64,000 nucleotides of DNA. Origin: Nothopassalora personata. Lineage: Eukaryota; Ascomycota; Dothideomycetes; Mycosphaerellales; Mycosphaerellaceae. The stretch spans positions 1,798,001 to 1,862,000 of the forward strand of contig CM066295.1 of assembly GCA_033816765.1 (NCBI GenBank). Reading direction: 5' to 3'. This document shows positions 54,870 through 64,000 of the stretch, one piece after another. The notes under the pieces were generated by a model, which searched no databases, was not told where the DNA came from, and was given only the letters and a program-made list of their open reading frames with translations. How positions within the stretch are numbered: the first letter of the stretch is position 1; each line of letters opens with the position of its first letter. The position numbers and the translations under genes are program-made.

Positions 54870-57800
54870 GACGCATCTATAGCACGACACGACGCATCTG
54901 TAGGAACCCGGCAAGGCTCTAACGCCTAGTAACCATTTAGCTCACTTATTAGGATTGCTTAGGACTACTAGAGTAAAGGAACGAGTTATAGAAATTGGAA
55001 TAGGCGCGTTTAAGGGAGATTCTATTGCTAACGTTTATTTAGTTTAAGGGGATTAGCCTTCCGAGATCCTAAGGCAATCTACATTAAATGCTTAGGCACG
55101 GAAGTAGTAAGTAGGCTAACATATAGCTAATATTAGGATGCCGTAGGTCTTTACGATGTATAAGCGTAAGGCGGACAAGAAGAAGCTAGTAGACGCGAGC
55201 GTTTACGAACGCCTAGAATCACGAGTTAAGGGAGATATAGAATAGAAGCGTAGGGCACTATACCTAGAATCTAAGATGCCTAAAGGATAAGGACCGTTCG
55301 ATAGGAAGTACTTAACTAAGAAATTCTCAAGTATTAAGCGAGGTAGCCGAATCACTCTAGAACGACTTACCTTAATTAAGGTTAGCATTAAGCTATTACT
55401 AATGGAAAGGGCCTTATTCGATAAGATGCTCTACAACCGGGAGGTAGTCCTCGCTTAGGATTTTAGTTACATAAGGCAAATTAGGCACGACGTCGTGCCA
55501 CCTTAGAAGATTAACACGGTCCCTCATAGGCTATGGTAGGCACGCCCTATCCGGTTGCACCTAAGTCTTAGGGCAATCGTTAAGCGCATAATTAGAGCCC
55601 GGATTAAGAACAACATCCTAGAATACTCACAAGGGGCATACTCTAATAACTGGTTCCTAGTCGTAAAGAAGGTTAATGCCTCTAGAAGCGATGTGCTATA
55701 TCGGTTAATTAACTTAGCTATGCTCCTAAATGAGGTTACTATGCGCGATGCTAACATTCCACCGGATACGGATAGCTTCTTAGAGGATTTTACCGGGTGC
55801 CGAGTCGCTTCACTTATGGACCTGTTTTTAGGTTATGATTAGATTACTTTAGATAAGTCCTACCGGGACTTAATAGCCTTTATGACCCCTCTTAGCCTAG
55901 TACGTAACACGACTCTACCTTAAGGAGCTACTAATTCAGTTACTTAGTTCGTGCGTACGGTAATAAAGATTCTACTTAATTATATCTCGCATTGAGCGAA
56001 GCCGTTCCTCGATAACATCGGTATTAAGGGACTAACTAAGGACTATAGGAATGCCGAAGTAGAGCCTAGGCTAAGGAGATGGGTCGTTAAGCACATCGTC
56101 TCCCTAGATCTAGTTCTTACTAACCTAGAGAGAGCTGGTGCGGTGGTTACTAGAGGCAAATCCTAATAGTTATATAAAAAGCTTAAGATTGTTAGGTACG
56201 TTACTAGCCCGGACGGTCGCTATCCTAACCTAAAGGTTGTAGCTAAGATCCTAGACTAGCCTACGCCTACCTGTATTAAGGAGGTCCGTACCTATGTAGG
56301 GCTATATGTGTACTTCCGGATATAGATTCCCTAGTTCGTTATTATCGCTCGACTAATGTATAAGCTACTAAAGAAGGACGCCGAGTTCACCTAGATAGAA
56401 AATAAGCAGTTCTTAAAAGAAGAGGTTACTAGATACCTTATGTAGGCTCTAGCCTTAGTTACCCTCTACTACTCACCTAGTGCTAGGTCCATCTTTATCT
56501 TAGTTAATGCTAGCGGCACTAGATAGGGATGTATCGTTTCTTAAGAATCAATGGACAGCACTCGACGGCGTTACCCGGTGCGGTATAAGAGTGGAATCTA
56601 GAACGTGTTAGAATCTAGATATAATACTAGCAAGCGGGAATGCCTTAGGGTCCTTAAGGGGCTTAAGAAGATCTAAAGACATATCACTAGCGTTAATTTT
56701 ATCCTTGAGGTTAATGCTAAGACACTTATATAGTAACTTAACCGGCCGGCTTCGGACCTGCCTAACTCGGCAATAGCCCGGTGGGTCGCATAGATTAGGC
56801 TGTTCACGTTCGAGGTGAAGCACGTTACGGGGACTAGGTACACTAGCCTAGATGCCCTGTCTCGTAGGCCCTCTACACCTTAGGAACCTAGGGAAGCTAA
56901 CGAAGACGAAGTCGACTAGATGATTAATAATAAGCTATTCGGGTACCCGGAGCCGGTCGATACCTACCTAGTTAAAATCTAGAAAACACGATATCTCGGG
57001 GACTAATATTCTAAAAGCTCTTAGTAACTTGCTTAGGTTATAGAAACTAGGACCCGGCCCGATAGTGTTACCCGTGCTAAGTACCGGCGACTAGTAAAGA
57101 AGAGTGTCAATTTCTTTATCCGAGACTAATTACTATTCTTCTAGAAGCGCCGAGGAGCACCGTTATAACTTATAATTAACGATAATAAGGCTTAGAAGGA
57201 GATCGTTATAGAATGCTATGAAAGACACGGTCATCGTAGCGCTAAGGTCGTGTATAACCTTATTTCCGATCGGTATTACTAGGACGGGTGCTTCGCCGAT
57301 GTCTCTACGTAGGTTCAAAGTTATGCTCCTTATAGGTTTCGCGAAGGCAACTAGCGCGCTAGTGAGCTTTACTCATCGAGCCCTTAAGTTATTAGTAAGA
57401 AGTAGTACTCGGACCCCGTCTAGGTGTACAAAAATGGATACCTCCTAGTTACGCGCGAAGCACTTAGTAACTAGACCGAGGCTAGAGTAATAAGGGCACC
57501 TCCTAGCTCTAAGACGGTTACTAAGTTTCTATACGAAGATGTCTTCTATAGGCACGGCTACTATGCTAAAATTGTACTTAATAACGCTACGGTTTATGCG
57601 GCTAAGGTTAAGCGGTTGCTCGTAGGGCTTAGTGTTCGAAGGATCCGAATATTACCGTACTATCCGTAGTCTAATACTCCGGTCGAGGCTAGACACCGTC
57701 CGATTCTTACAGCGTTAGTAAAGCTTATAAGGAACACATACCGCGGATAGGAGTAATGGGTACCCGCTATGTTATAGGCTAATAGGACTACGACCTGTCG

Positions 57801-58520
57801 TACTACTAGAATGACGCTAGCTTAGGTCCTATATAGCCATCGCACGATTCTACTAATTGAGGTTAAGCACCCGACGTAGGCGAATTACTAATGGGGATCG
57901 GTAAGAACGACTAAGGACCTACTTACTATACGTGCGCGTCAACTCTAGGCTCGAGACCTTAGTTTAGAAGAGCTACATACTCGAAGGAAGCGACTAAGAG
58001 AACTTAGTAAGGACTACTTTAATTCTTACCGGAATGTTAACTCTATTAATTTCTAGAAAGGTGACCTTATTATAAGATTCGATAAGCTATATAAGGATAA
58101 CTTCTTACGTAAGATCGGTTACCGATAGTAAGTTCCATATCGGGTGTCTAGTGTCTCTAGGGAGTTTAGTACCTATATTCTTAAGGAACTTAATAGCACG
58201 CTAATAAAGGGTGTTTAGGCACGAGAAAACCTTAAGCTAGTTCTAGAGCTTCGCCCGGATAACATAGGAGTACTAGGCCTAGATAATGGGATCGATCTCG
58301 TAATAGGGGAGGGAGAAGTCGCTAATAGCGTCGCTAATAGCGAAGATAGTAGTGATTCGAACGAGATCAAGCCTATCGCCAATAAAGACATACTACCTAT
58401 AGGAGTTAATAAAAGGGGATCGTATCCTAAACCGGAATCTAAGAAGCTATAGATTAGGCCTCATAACCTTTCTATAGCCGAAATTTCACAGTTTAGTAGG
58501 ATCGAGGCTAAGAACTAATT
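54870..58520 (+). pseudogene. RT-RNase H-integrase module of the innermost element
   Basis: RT: HLSLRAIVKRIIRARIKNNI, GAYSNNWFLVVKKVN, LLNEVTMRDANIPPDTDSFL, LFLGYD-ITLDKSYRDLIAFM and GATNSVT-FVR. The catalytic box at 56005-56016 reads FLDN where FLDD is expected (GATGAC to GATAAC, a TpG to TpA change). RNase H follows at about 56400-56750. Integrase: RHGHRSAKVVYNLISDRYY at about 57215, then a core with ATVYAAKVKRLL and a long C-terminal region (LSLEELHTRRKRLRELSKDY, KGDLIIRFDKLYKDNFLRKI). A 95-codon open stretch survives at 55555-55842. Many RIP stops elsewhere. Confidence 0.85.
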
Positions 58521-58659
58521 AGTTAGTAATAGCGTATAGAGTTCACTTTCCTTAGGCATGTGTTGCATATGCCCTTTAGTTTATTAAGCCGATTCGGTTA
58601 TCTAGACTTCACTTTATAGGGTGTTCTTACCTTAGTTAGACCTTAGTTAGTAGAGTTAC

Positions 58660-58685
58660 ATTTACCGGTCCCGGGACCGGTAAAT
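58660..58685. repeat. Perfect 26-bp palindrome, internal copy 2
   Basis: Same sequence and length as the copy at 54809-54834. Located between the integrase module and the third ORF. Confidence 0.95.
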
Positions 58686-59099
58686 CGGATCACGTAATAG
58701 CGTAGTATGCCCCTACCGAATGCTTACCTAGGTAGTCACTAGCACTAGTTTTCGGTCACATGTAGGGTTATCGGACCTTTAGTGTAACCTTAATAGTACT
58801 ACTCTTACTACTTATAAGACCGGTCTCGGCGCTACTGCCTTATAACGGTTATAGGGACATACGCTAAGAGGCATACTTAAGCGTAGCTCTCTACCTACTA
58901 CTTCCTCTCTTTTTCTTTAAACACTAACACTATTACTAGAGCTACTAACACATTAGACGGTTCTTTAGCCTCTCTCTCTTTACGACCTTAACCTTCTTTA
59001 AAGCCCCTACCCTAACACTAAGCTTTTAAAGCTTACTATTACTCTAGAGTAGTACTACGAGATAGCTAGCTCTTACGATCTTACTAATAGCGAATCCCA

Positions 59100-62000
59100 G
59101 TTATTATAGCTTCGGCTAGTCTATCGTTACGCCCGGCTAGCTCGAGCATAGCGCTTACTAGTACTATTACTAGGCTTACCCGCCCACCTTAGACCTTGTT
59201 CGAGTCCCTTCGCCTACCGGATAACGTTAAGCATGTCCTTACTAATACGAACACGCCGAAGTCCGCCGCTAATGTCATGTTCCGAGAGCTCAGTCCTTAG
59301 AAGCGGGTTAAGGTGTTAAAGGACTTCTATAAGGGCTTCGAGAAGGTGTTTAAAGACTGCTCCGTCTAGGTTAACCTGTTTTTTAAGGAAGTTAAGAGCA
59401 GCATAGGTAAGAGCTACTAGGATAAATTCCTTAGTAATAAGAAGCTCGATATCTTGTTTCCTATCGTCGGTAAGATTCGTAAGACCGGTTTAGAGATTCG
59501 TAACCGAGAGAAGACTCTTCGAGCTACGCTTACCCGCTACTAGCTACAGTAGATAGATAATAAGATTCTTAATCGACGCGTTATCTCCGAGCTTTATAGT
59601 ACTAATAGCGGGCGCCGCTAGTTCACGGCCTTTATTAACAAGTACCTAGATTACAGTAGGGCTGTTAGTAGAATTTAGAGGGCACTAATCTAGCGTATAA
59701 GGATCGGCCGCAAGGGCATAGATCGTAAGCGAATTCTAGAGCCTAGTAATCTTACCCGGTGCGATAGGGAGGCTAAAGCACGCAGCATTAATCCGTAGTC
59801 GGCTAAGAGTAGAGAGATTATTAGAAGACACCGCCTAGCCGTCTATAAGGATAGCCTTCTATACTTTATAGAGGGTACTATTACTAAGAAGTCCGCGTCC
59901 CCGGAGGACAGTATAGCTTAACCTAGACTATCTAGCTAACAATAGCCTTAGCTACGTTAGCTACCGGGTAGTAAAGGTAAAGGACGTGTAAAGAGTACTA
60001 CGCTAACTCTACTAGCCTCTACCTAGCCTACAGTCCTATCGAGAGGCGGTCGTAAGTCGAGTCAACTTAAGTAGCTCCGTATAGGCGAGAGCATAGGTAA
60101 GGGTATAACTGCGCCTACTCGATCCTCGCCTAACCGAACGCTAGATAGCGTACCTATACGCGAGGGCAGTTCGCTAGGTACACCGGTTAGTACCCTACGA
60201 TCCACTCCGGTCTTAACTGAGAATAGCAATCCAATACTCACTATATTACCTTCGGCTATAATTAGGGATGTATTAGTCTTTAAGGATTAGATCCTATAAG
60301 AAGACGAGGCCTTCCGGATTAAGCGCGCTAACTGTACCTGTAATAAGCGGTACTGTAGCATTAAGTTTAGAAACTCGATTAATATAGATAGCATTAACTA
60401 GCTACCTAAGCACCGGATAGCGGGCCTTAAGATGCTCGAATATGCTGTCTCGGACGTTCTTAAGAGGGATGGTAAGGTTAGCGCTGTAATGTGCGATTAG
60501 TATGTTCGAGATTTCTACTATAAGGCCCTCTACTTCGTTACGAATCCCGGTATTACCGCTAATACCCTATATAAGCGCGCGCTTAAGGTCTAAGACTAGC
60601 TCTTTAAAGGCAAGAGTTTTTTAGCTATTAAGGTGAAGAATAGGTCGTGGTTTCGCCCTAATAAGCGTAGTTAGAAGACTATTAACCCGCTTAGCTACCT
60701 CCGTGTTCGAGGCAAAGTCGGCACTACGAGTGGCATCGTCACGTATGCTAACTATAACTAGATCCTCGATAAATTCGGTATTAATAAAGCTAACTAAGCC
60801 GATCTTAATAGTACCGGTACCTACATTAATAGTAACATACTATACTAGTACAATAACGCTAAACTGGCACCGCGGGTTAAATTAGTTAGAGAAATAATGA
60901 GTCGAGAATTCGACGTGTACCGATAGTACCTACGAGAATTGAATAAGGTTAGTAACGGCGGCGTCTACTAGAACATGTAGTATTCTCTAAGCTAACAGAT
61001 CATGCGATAAGACCCCGGGCTATAGCTCTTATAAGTGGCGCTATACCCTTAATACTACACTCGGTTCATCTCCTTCCCTAGGCCTACGATTTTTAGCTTT
61101 AATAGGGCTTATTAGGGGGGTAACACGAACACTATAGTATAGCATGCTAGGGTCGACTTAAACCTCGAAATTAAAAACTACTAGACTAGTAACCGGCTTA
61201 ATATGCTATACTCTCTTAACTTAGAGGGCACTAGTAGGCCGGAGTTTTTACACGGTTTTCATAAGAAAGGGAATGCTAGAGAGTTTATCCAGTAGTACTA
61301 GATTAACGACTGTATAGAAGACGGCCGATTTAAGCGTTTCTTCTCGGTTAGGGTCTAGAATTACCTAAGTAAGAACAGCATTAGCTAGTTTAGAGAGGAC
61401 CTAAGCGCTAGGTAAATGTGGGTAACCACTATAGGCGTCCTAATAAGGTAGGCCGTACATAAGAAGACGCTACGTTAGATTAACCCTTACTTTATCGAGA
61501 TCCGCGACGACGACTATCTTAAATTCTAGAGAAGCTGGAGCATGCACTAGGTAATAGACCTCTATCGTGACTTTAAGACGCTAAGTGAGAGCGCTATAGG
61601 ATTTAAGTATCGACGCCTAGTACCCGGCTATCCTTTTCCTACGGCCGTACACCTTAGTAGCATTAGCCCTCTGTCCGATGCCCTAGCGGGTTTAAAGTCT
61701 TGGAACGACAACGAAGTTATCCTTAATGCTAGAAGGTAGCTTAATGCTACGGTCCGCCTAGACTCGGAGCTCTTCTATAAGAAGATACATAATTAGCGCG
61801 TCCGAGCTATGAAATTAATAGACAAGTAGCTTAGCTTAGTTACTACTCTCGAGCAGATGTACTTTATAAGCGAAGGGCGTAATAAGAGCTTCTTCCGTAA
61901 CTACTATAGGAACTTCACTAACTAGCTACTTAGGGACGCGTCTAGTAAGACTAGTGTTAGCTACGACAACGAGTGGGTCTAGATAAAGGAGTTATGTGAG

Positions 62001-62260
62001 ACTAAGTAGAACTGAGTGGTTAGTGTAGGTCTATAGGCTCCTAGTTTCTAGTTGATTTCCGGCTACAGCTATAGCCTATAGGATTCTAGTCCTAATTCTA
62101 GTTCTAATTCTAGTTCTAATTCTAGTTCTAATGCTTCGGGTACAGGTGCTTCTAGTCCTTAGATCTTACTTGTTTCTTATAGTTACTTATCTTCCCTTAA
62201 CTTACCTTCTAGCCACGCGGTAGATTCGTCTTTAGATTTATTAGGTTGCTAGTACTAACG
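59100..62260 (+). pseudogene. Third ORF of the innermost element, unknown function
   Basis: After the integrase module a single frame can be followed for about 1050 codons, interrupted only by TAG/TAA at positions that fit former CAG, CAA or TGG codons. Segments: TLFESLRLPDNVKHVLTNTN, VLKDFYKGFEKVFKDCSV, LDILFPIVGKIRKTGLEIRN, a low-complexity Arg/Ser/Thr region, a Cys cluster CTCNKRYCSIKF (about 60335-60370), MLEYAVSDVLKRDGKVSAVM, KALYFVTNPGITANTLYKRA, REIMSREFDVYR, and a C-terminal Ser/Asn repeat. It has no hydrophobic signal peptide or membrane span that would mark an env gene, and I recognise no domain. It could be a captured host gene or a lineage-specific retroelement protein. Confidence 0.6.
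62087..62158 (+). repeat. 12-bp repeat coding for Ser/Asn near the end of the third ORF
   Basis: Units of AATTCTAGTTCT repeat about four times and read in frame as (N-S-S-S)n, followed by ASGTGASSP. Its in-frame coding supports the third ORF as a real former protein. Confidence 0.8.
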
Positions 62261-62607
62261 CTCACTTGTCTTATGAGTAGCGTTTACGTTATTCGACCAT
62301 CTAGCCCGCTCGATTAATGCTAACATGGCTGTCCATTCTCTCGCTAGTTTCGTAGTATACGTTAGTGTAGTGCGACAGATGCGAGTCGCGGTTATTAACG
62401 TTATTATCACGGTCTCTATTAGAAGGATCCTTTCGATCTTCATAAACTGTCGCTAGTAGGCCCTAGGACTGCCTAACATCTTATATGTTAAGCTAAATGG
62501 TAGGGTGAGCTGCTACGCTACTATAAGACTACCTTAGCTTATAGCGACTAATTAAGCTACCTATAATGCCGGGGCTTACTGCTTTAGAACCTAAGGATAG
62601 GTTCGTA

Positions 62608-62620
62608 ATAGGGGAGGATA
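62608..62620 (+). other. Polypurine tract of the innermost element
   Basis: AATAGGGGAGGAT-type purine run immediately before the 3' LTR at 62621, the expected plus-strand priming site. It confirms the plus orientation. Confidence 0.7.
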
Positions 62621-63013
62621 TATTAACGACTAATTAGTTGTGTTGACCTTAGGTTTAGTTATGTCGACCTTAGGTTTAGAGGGGGGGTTCCTTAGGTCTA
62701 ACTTGCCCCTATTTTATTTAGGTTTAATTGGACATTTAGGTAAGCTAGCGGGACTAGTATAGCTGTTAAGATATATACTACGCAGTTAAGCATTGTAAGC
62801 GTAGCATTAAGGTAACAATTCAATTTATACCTCTCGAGTAGAGGGTATAGGGGTTTAGGTCCGCCAATCCTCCTGTTTTATCTAGCTACTGCGCTGCTCG
62901 TTACGTGACCTAATTTCACGGTCCCGGGACCGGTAAATACCTCTACTTACGTAAGCGCCGCTCTACACCACCATAACTCGGACAGGCCTACATAGGGTAG
63001 TTAGTAGACATTA
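62621..63013 (+). repeat. 3' LTR of the innermost element
   Basis: 393 bp, starts TATTAACGACTAATTAG, ends GTAGACATTA, and is directly followed by the CTAT duplication. Confidence 0.92.
62919..62938. repeat. Palindrome core in the 3' LTR
   Basis: CGGTCCCGGGACCG followed by GTAAAT, so the right half of the 26-bp palindrome is complete here while the left half reads TTTCA in place of TTTAC. Confidence 0.9.
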
Positions 63014-63130
63014 CTATCTAAGCTAAAGGGGAGAGAAGGTGTCTTCCGATAAGCTAAGTCATCGTAGATGCCTTAGGCTATTAGATTATAACCTAACTGT
63101 TAGCTCCCCTTAAGATGCTACATCTTAATA
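63014..63130 (-). repeat. Copia 5' LTR, second part, with duplicated CTAT
   Basis: 63014-63017 repeats the CTAT of 51116-51119. 63018-63130 (113 bp) completes the LTR: 134 + 113 = 247 bp, exactly the intact LTR length. It ends TTAATA where the left LTR has TTAACA. Confidence 0.9.
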
Positions 63131-63135
63131 AGACC

Positions 63136-64000
63136 CATAACTAAGAGCTACTAGTAGTAGTAGAGGCATTTAAGTATTAGCGACTATACCTCGAAGGCGT
63201 ATCGTATACGGTTTAGGTACTAGTCGACTATACGAACCTATAGGGTTTTATAATAGTAAAGTAGCTAAATAGGAGGTAAGCTCGATAGGCGACGTTTCTA
63301 TAATCTTTCGACTTCGTAGTAGAGTATAGGTCGGGGAAGAGTAACCTAGCCGATACGCTATCGCGACGTAGTAACTACGTACGCGTAGCGTAGTAGACGT
63401 CGAACTTACTTCCTACGCTATAAAGTAAGCTATCTTTCTAGAAGAAATCCCTATTAAGAGAGGACGAGCCTATAGTAAGGCGCGTAACCGCTACCTACGA
63501 GAAGATATAGGATAAGGCGACGATAATAGCAGTAGTAGCCTACGAGCCGTAGGGGACCCGATCGCTACTAGTAAGAGTGTGCGCTATAATAATGTAGGGC
63601 GGCCTAGGTAAACTGCTTACACTACTAATAAAAATCGTATAGGGGAGAGACGATAGGTACGTCGTGTACTTATCGTAGGCGCCTAGCGAAGGGGACGCTA
63701 AGGACTAGTATATAAAAGACGGGTTAGTCTATCGCGGGAACGCGATTATAGTACCCGAAGACTATGTAGTAAGAGCATAGCTACTCTATATACATTATAA
63801 CGACCTACTAGTAGGGCACTTTAGTAAGGTAAAGACTAAAGAATTACTACGACGTTATTACTAGTAGGAATCACTAAGTAAGGATATAAGGGAGTATGTT
63901 AGAAACTATAGGGCTTATTAGACCTCGAAGGCGAGGCGCTATTGACCCTACGGCAAGCTATAGCTACTACCTAGGCTAGACGGTCCATAGTAGGAAATTA
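63136..64000 (+). pseudogene. Pol of the outer Gypsy element, 3' part (RNase H, integrase start)
   Basis: Resumes RNase H (ELLVVVEAFKY; ATFL-SFDFVVEYRSGKSNLA; ADTLSRRSNYVRVA). The integrase zinc-binding region follows at about 63800-63960 (GHFSKVKTKELLRRYY, then REYVRNYRAY where cysteines have become tyrosines). The catalytic core lies beyond the window. Confidence 0.8.

Larger units (their letters stand above)
51120..63013 (+). mobile_element. Innermost LTR retrotransposon, 11.9 kb, three modules
   Basis: 394- and 393-bp LTRs (51120-51513; 62621-63013) flank 11.1 kb of plus-strand sequence and sit between 4-bp CTAT duplications. LTR ends are TA...TA, consistent with RIP-changed TG...CA. The domain order is gag, protease, RT, RNase H, integrase, then a further long ORF. 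The RT and protease-before-RT order is Gypsy-like, of the lineage with an F-L-D-D box and G-Y-D-x-I. It is about twice the length of an ordinary Gypsy element. Two perfect 26-bp palindromes separate the gag-protease, RT-IN and third-ORF modules. Confidence 0.9.
45619..63130 (-). mobile_element. Ty1/Copia retrotransposon (5.6 kb) containing a nested element
   Basis: Bounded by a 5-bp target duplication AGACC and by 247-bp LTRs. The left LTR begins TG and ends CA; the right LTR begins TA and ends TA at the same positions. Removing the nested insertion (51120-63017) leaves 5614 bp. Coding sequence is on the minus strand: RT with LKSLYRLK, the HIDDILI box and, upstream, DLYLY-VDVNNAFIESTLYKD, which is Copia-type. 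Gag lies toward 50000. The element interrupts the RNase H of the outer Gypsy copy. Confidence 0.92.
42536..64000 (+). mobile_element. Outer Ty3/Gypsy retrotransposon, split by a nested insertion and cut by the window end
   Basis: Plus-strand element in two parts, 42536-45613 and 63136-64000. The break lies inside RNase H: the left part ends at EYNYKT and the right part resumes with the same codons after an AGACC target duplication (45614-45618 and 63131-63135), continuing with ELLVVVEAFKY. Domain order is gag, protease, RT, RNase H, integrase, which is the Gypsy order. No LTR is identified on the left, and the right end is outside the window, so the exact limits are unknown. RIP stops (TAG/TAA) occur throughout at former CAG, CAA and TGG codons. 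Confidence 0.88.

Noticed and set aside
60703..60885. 60-codon ORF in the third module as a separate gene
   Set aside because: Out of frame with the long third ORF and opened only by RIP-biased composition.
41400..64000. CRISPR array or phage-like system in the repeat block
   Set aside because: Repeats are LTRs, palindromes and inverted pol copies of fungal retrotransposons; no regularly spaced short repeats with unique spacers exist.

Overview
This window is a piece of a filamentous ascomycete (Pezizomycotina) genome, probably Dothideomycetes. Genes carry short GT-AG introns of about 46-136 bp, the housekeeping set is fungal (Rpa12, Scc2/Mis4, deoxyhypusine hydroxylase, Anp1-type mannosyltransferase, ClC channel), and the last third shows repeat-induced point mutation (RIP): CpA/TpG are almost absent, TpA is abundant and CpG is retained. 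The order is judged only from general gene content and is an inference.

Bases 1-23,760 form a gene-sparse mosaic. Intact genes are a flavin monooxygenase (3201-4535), an ANP1-family mannosyltransferase (5650-7361), the DNA polymerase delta small subunit (13015-13758), an MFS permease (16794-18549), an acyltransferase-3 membrane protein (18979-20512) and a short 'LAPELRNKIWDYTF' protein (20961-21734). Between them lie decayed genes: a small membrane protein, a DUF924 protein, a DUF3112-like membrane protein, an AflR-type Zn2Cys6 regulator, an 'FHHFDD' protein, an unknown protein and a partial copy of the LAPELRNKIW family. Their frames can be followed only by crossing stops and frameshifts.

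Bases 23,761-41,390 are the housekeeping block. It holds a NECAP homologue divergent from deoxyhypusine hydroxylase, which converges on RPA12. RPA12 is divergent from the 1860-residue cohesin loader SCC2. Further on, a histone-fold protein (Dpb3-like) is divergent from a ClC chloride transporter. A second decay patch (33,420-36,500) contains a secreted two-repeat protein, a 95-bp-arm inverted repeat and two tandem BTB-like pseudogenes.

Bases 41,400-64,000 are a RIP-mutated retrotransposon block with three-level nesting. An outer Ty3/Gypsy element on the plus strand is split by a Ty1/Copia element on the minus strand (45619-63130, 5-bp target duplication AGACC). The right LTR of the Copia element is itself split by a third LTR element of 11,894 bp (51120-63013, 4-bp duplication CTAT). 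The two pieces of the broken Copia LTR add up to 247 bp, exactly the length of the intact one. The innermost element is the most unusual object here. It has gag-protease, RT-RNaseH-integrase and a third long ORF of unknown function. The three modules are separated by two identical, perfect 26-bp palindromes whose core also lies in both LTRs.

All three elements have lost zinc-knuckle cysteines to tyrosine, and two have a catalytic Asp-to-Asn change in reverse transcriptase, as RIP predicts. The transposons are therefore dead in cis. The decay of nearby single-copy genes may be linked to this compartment, but that is inference.
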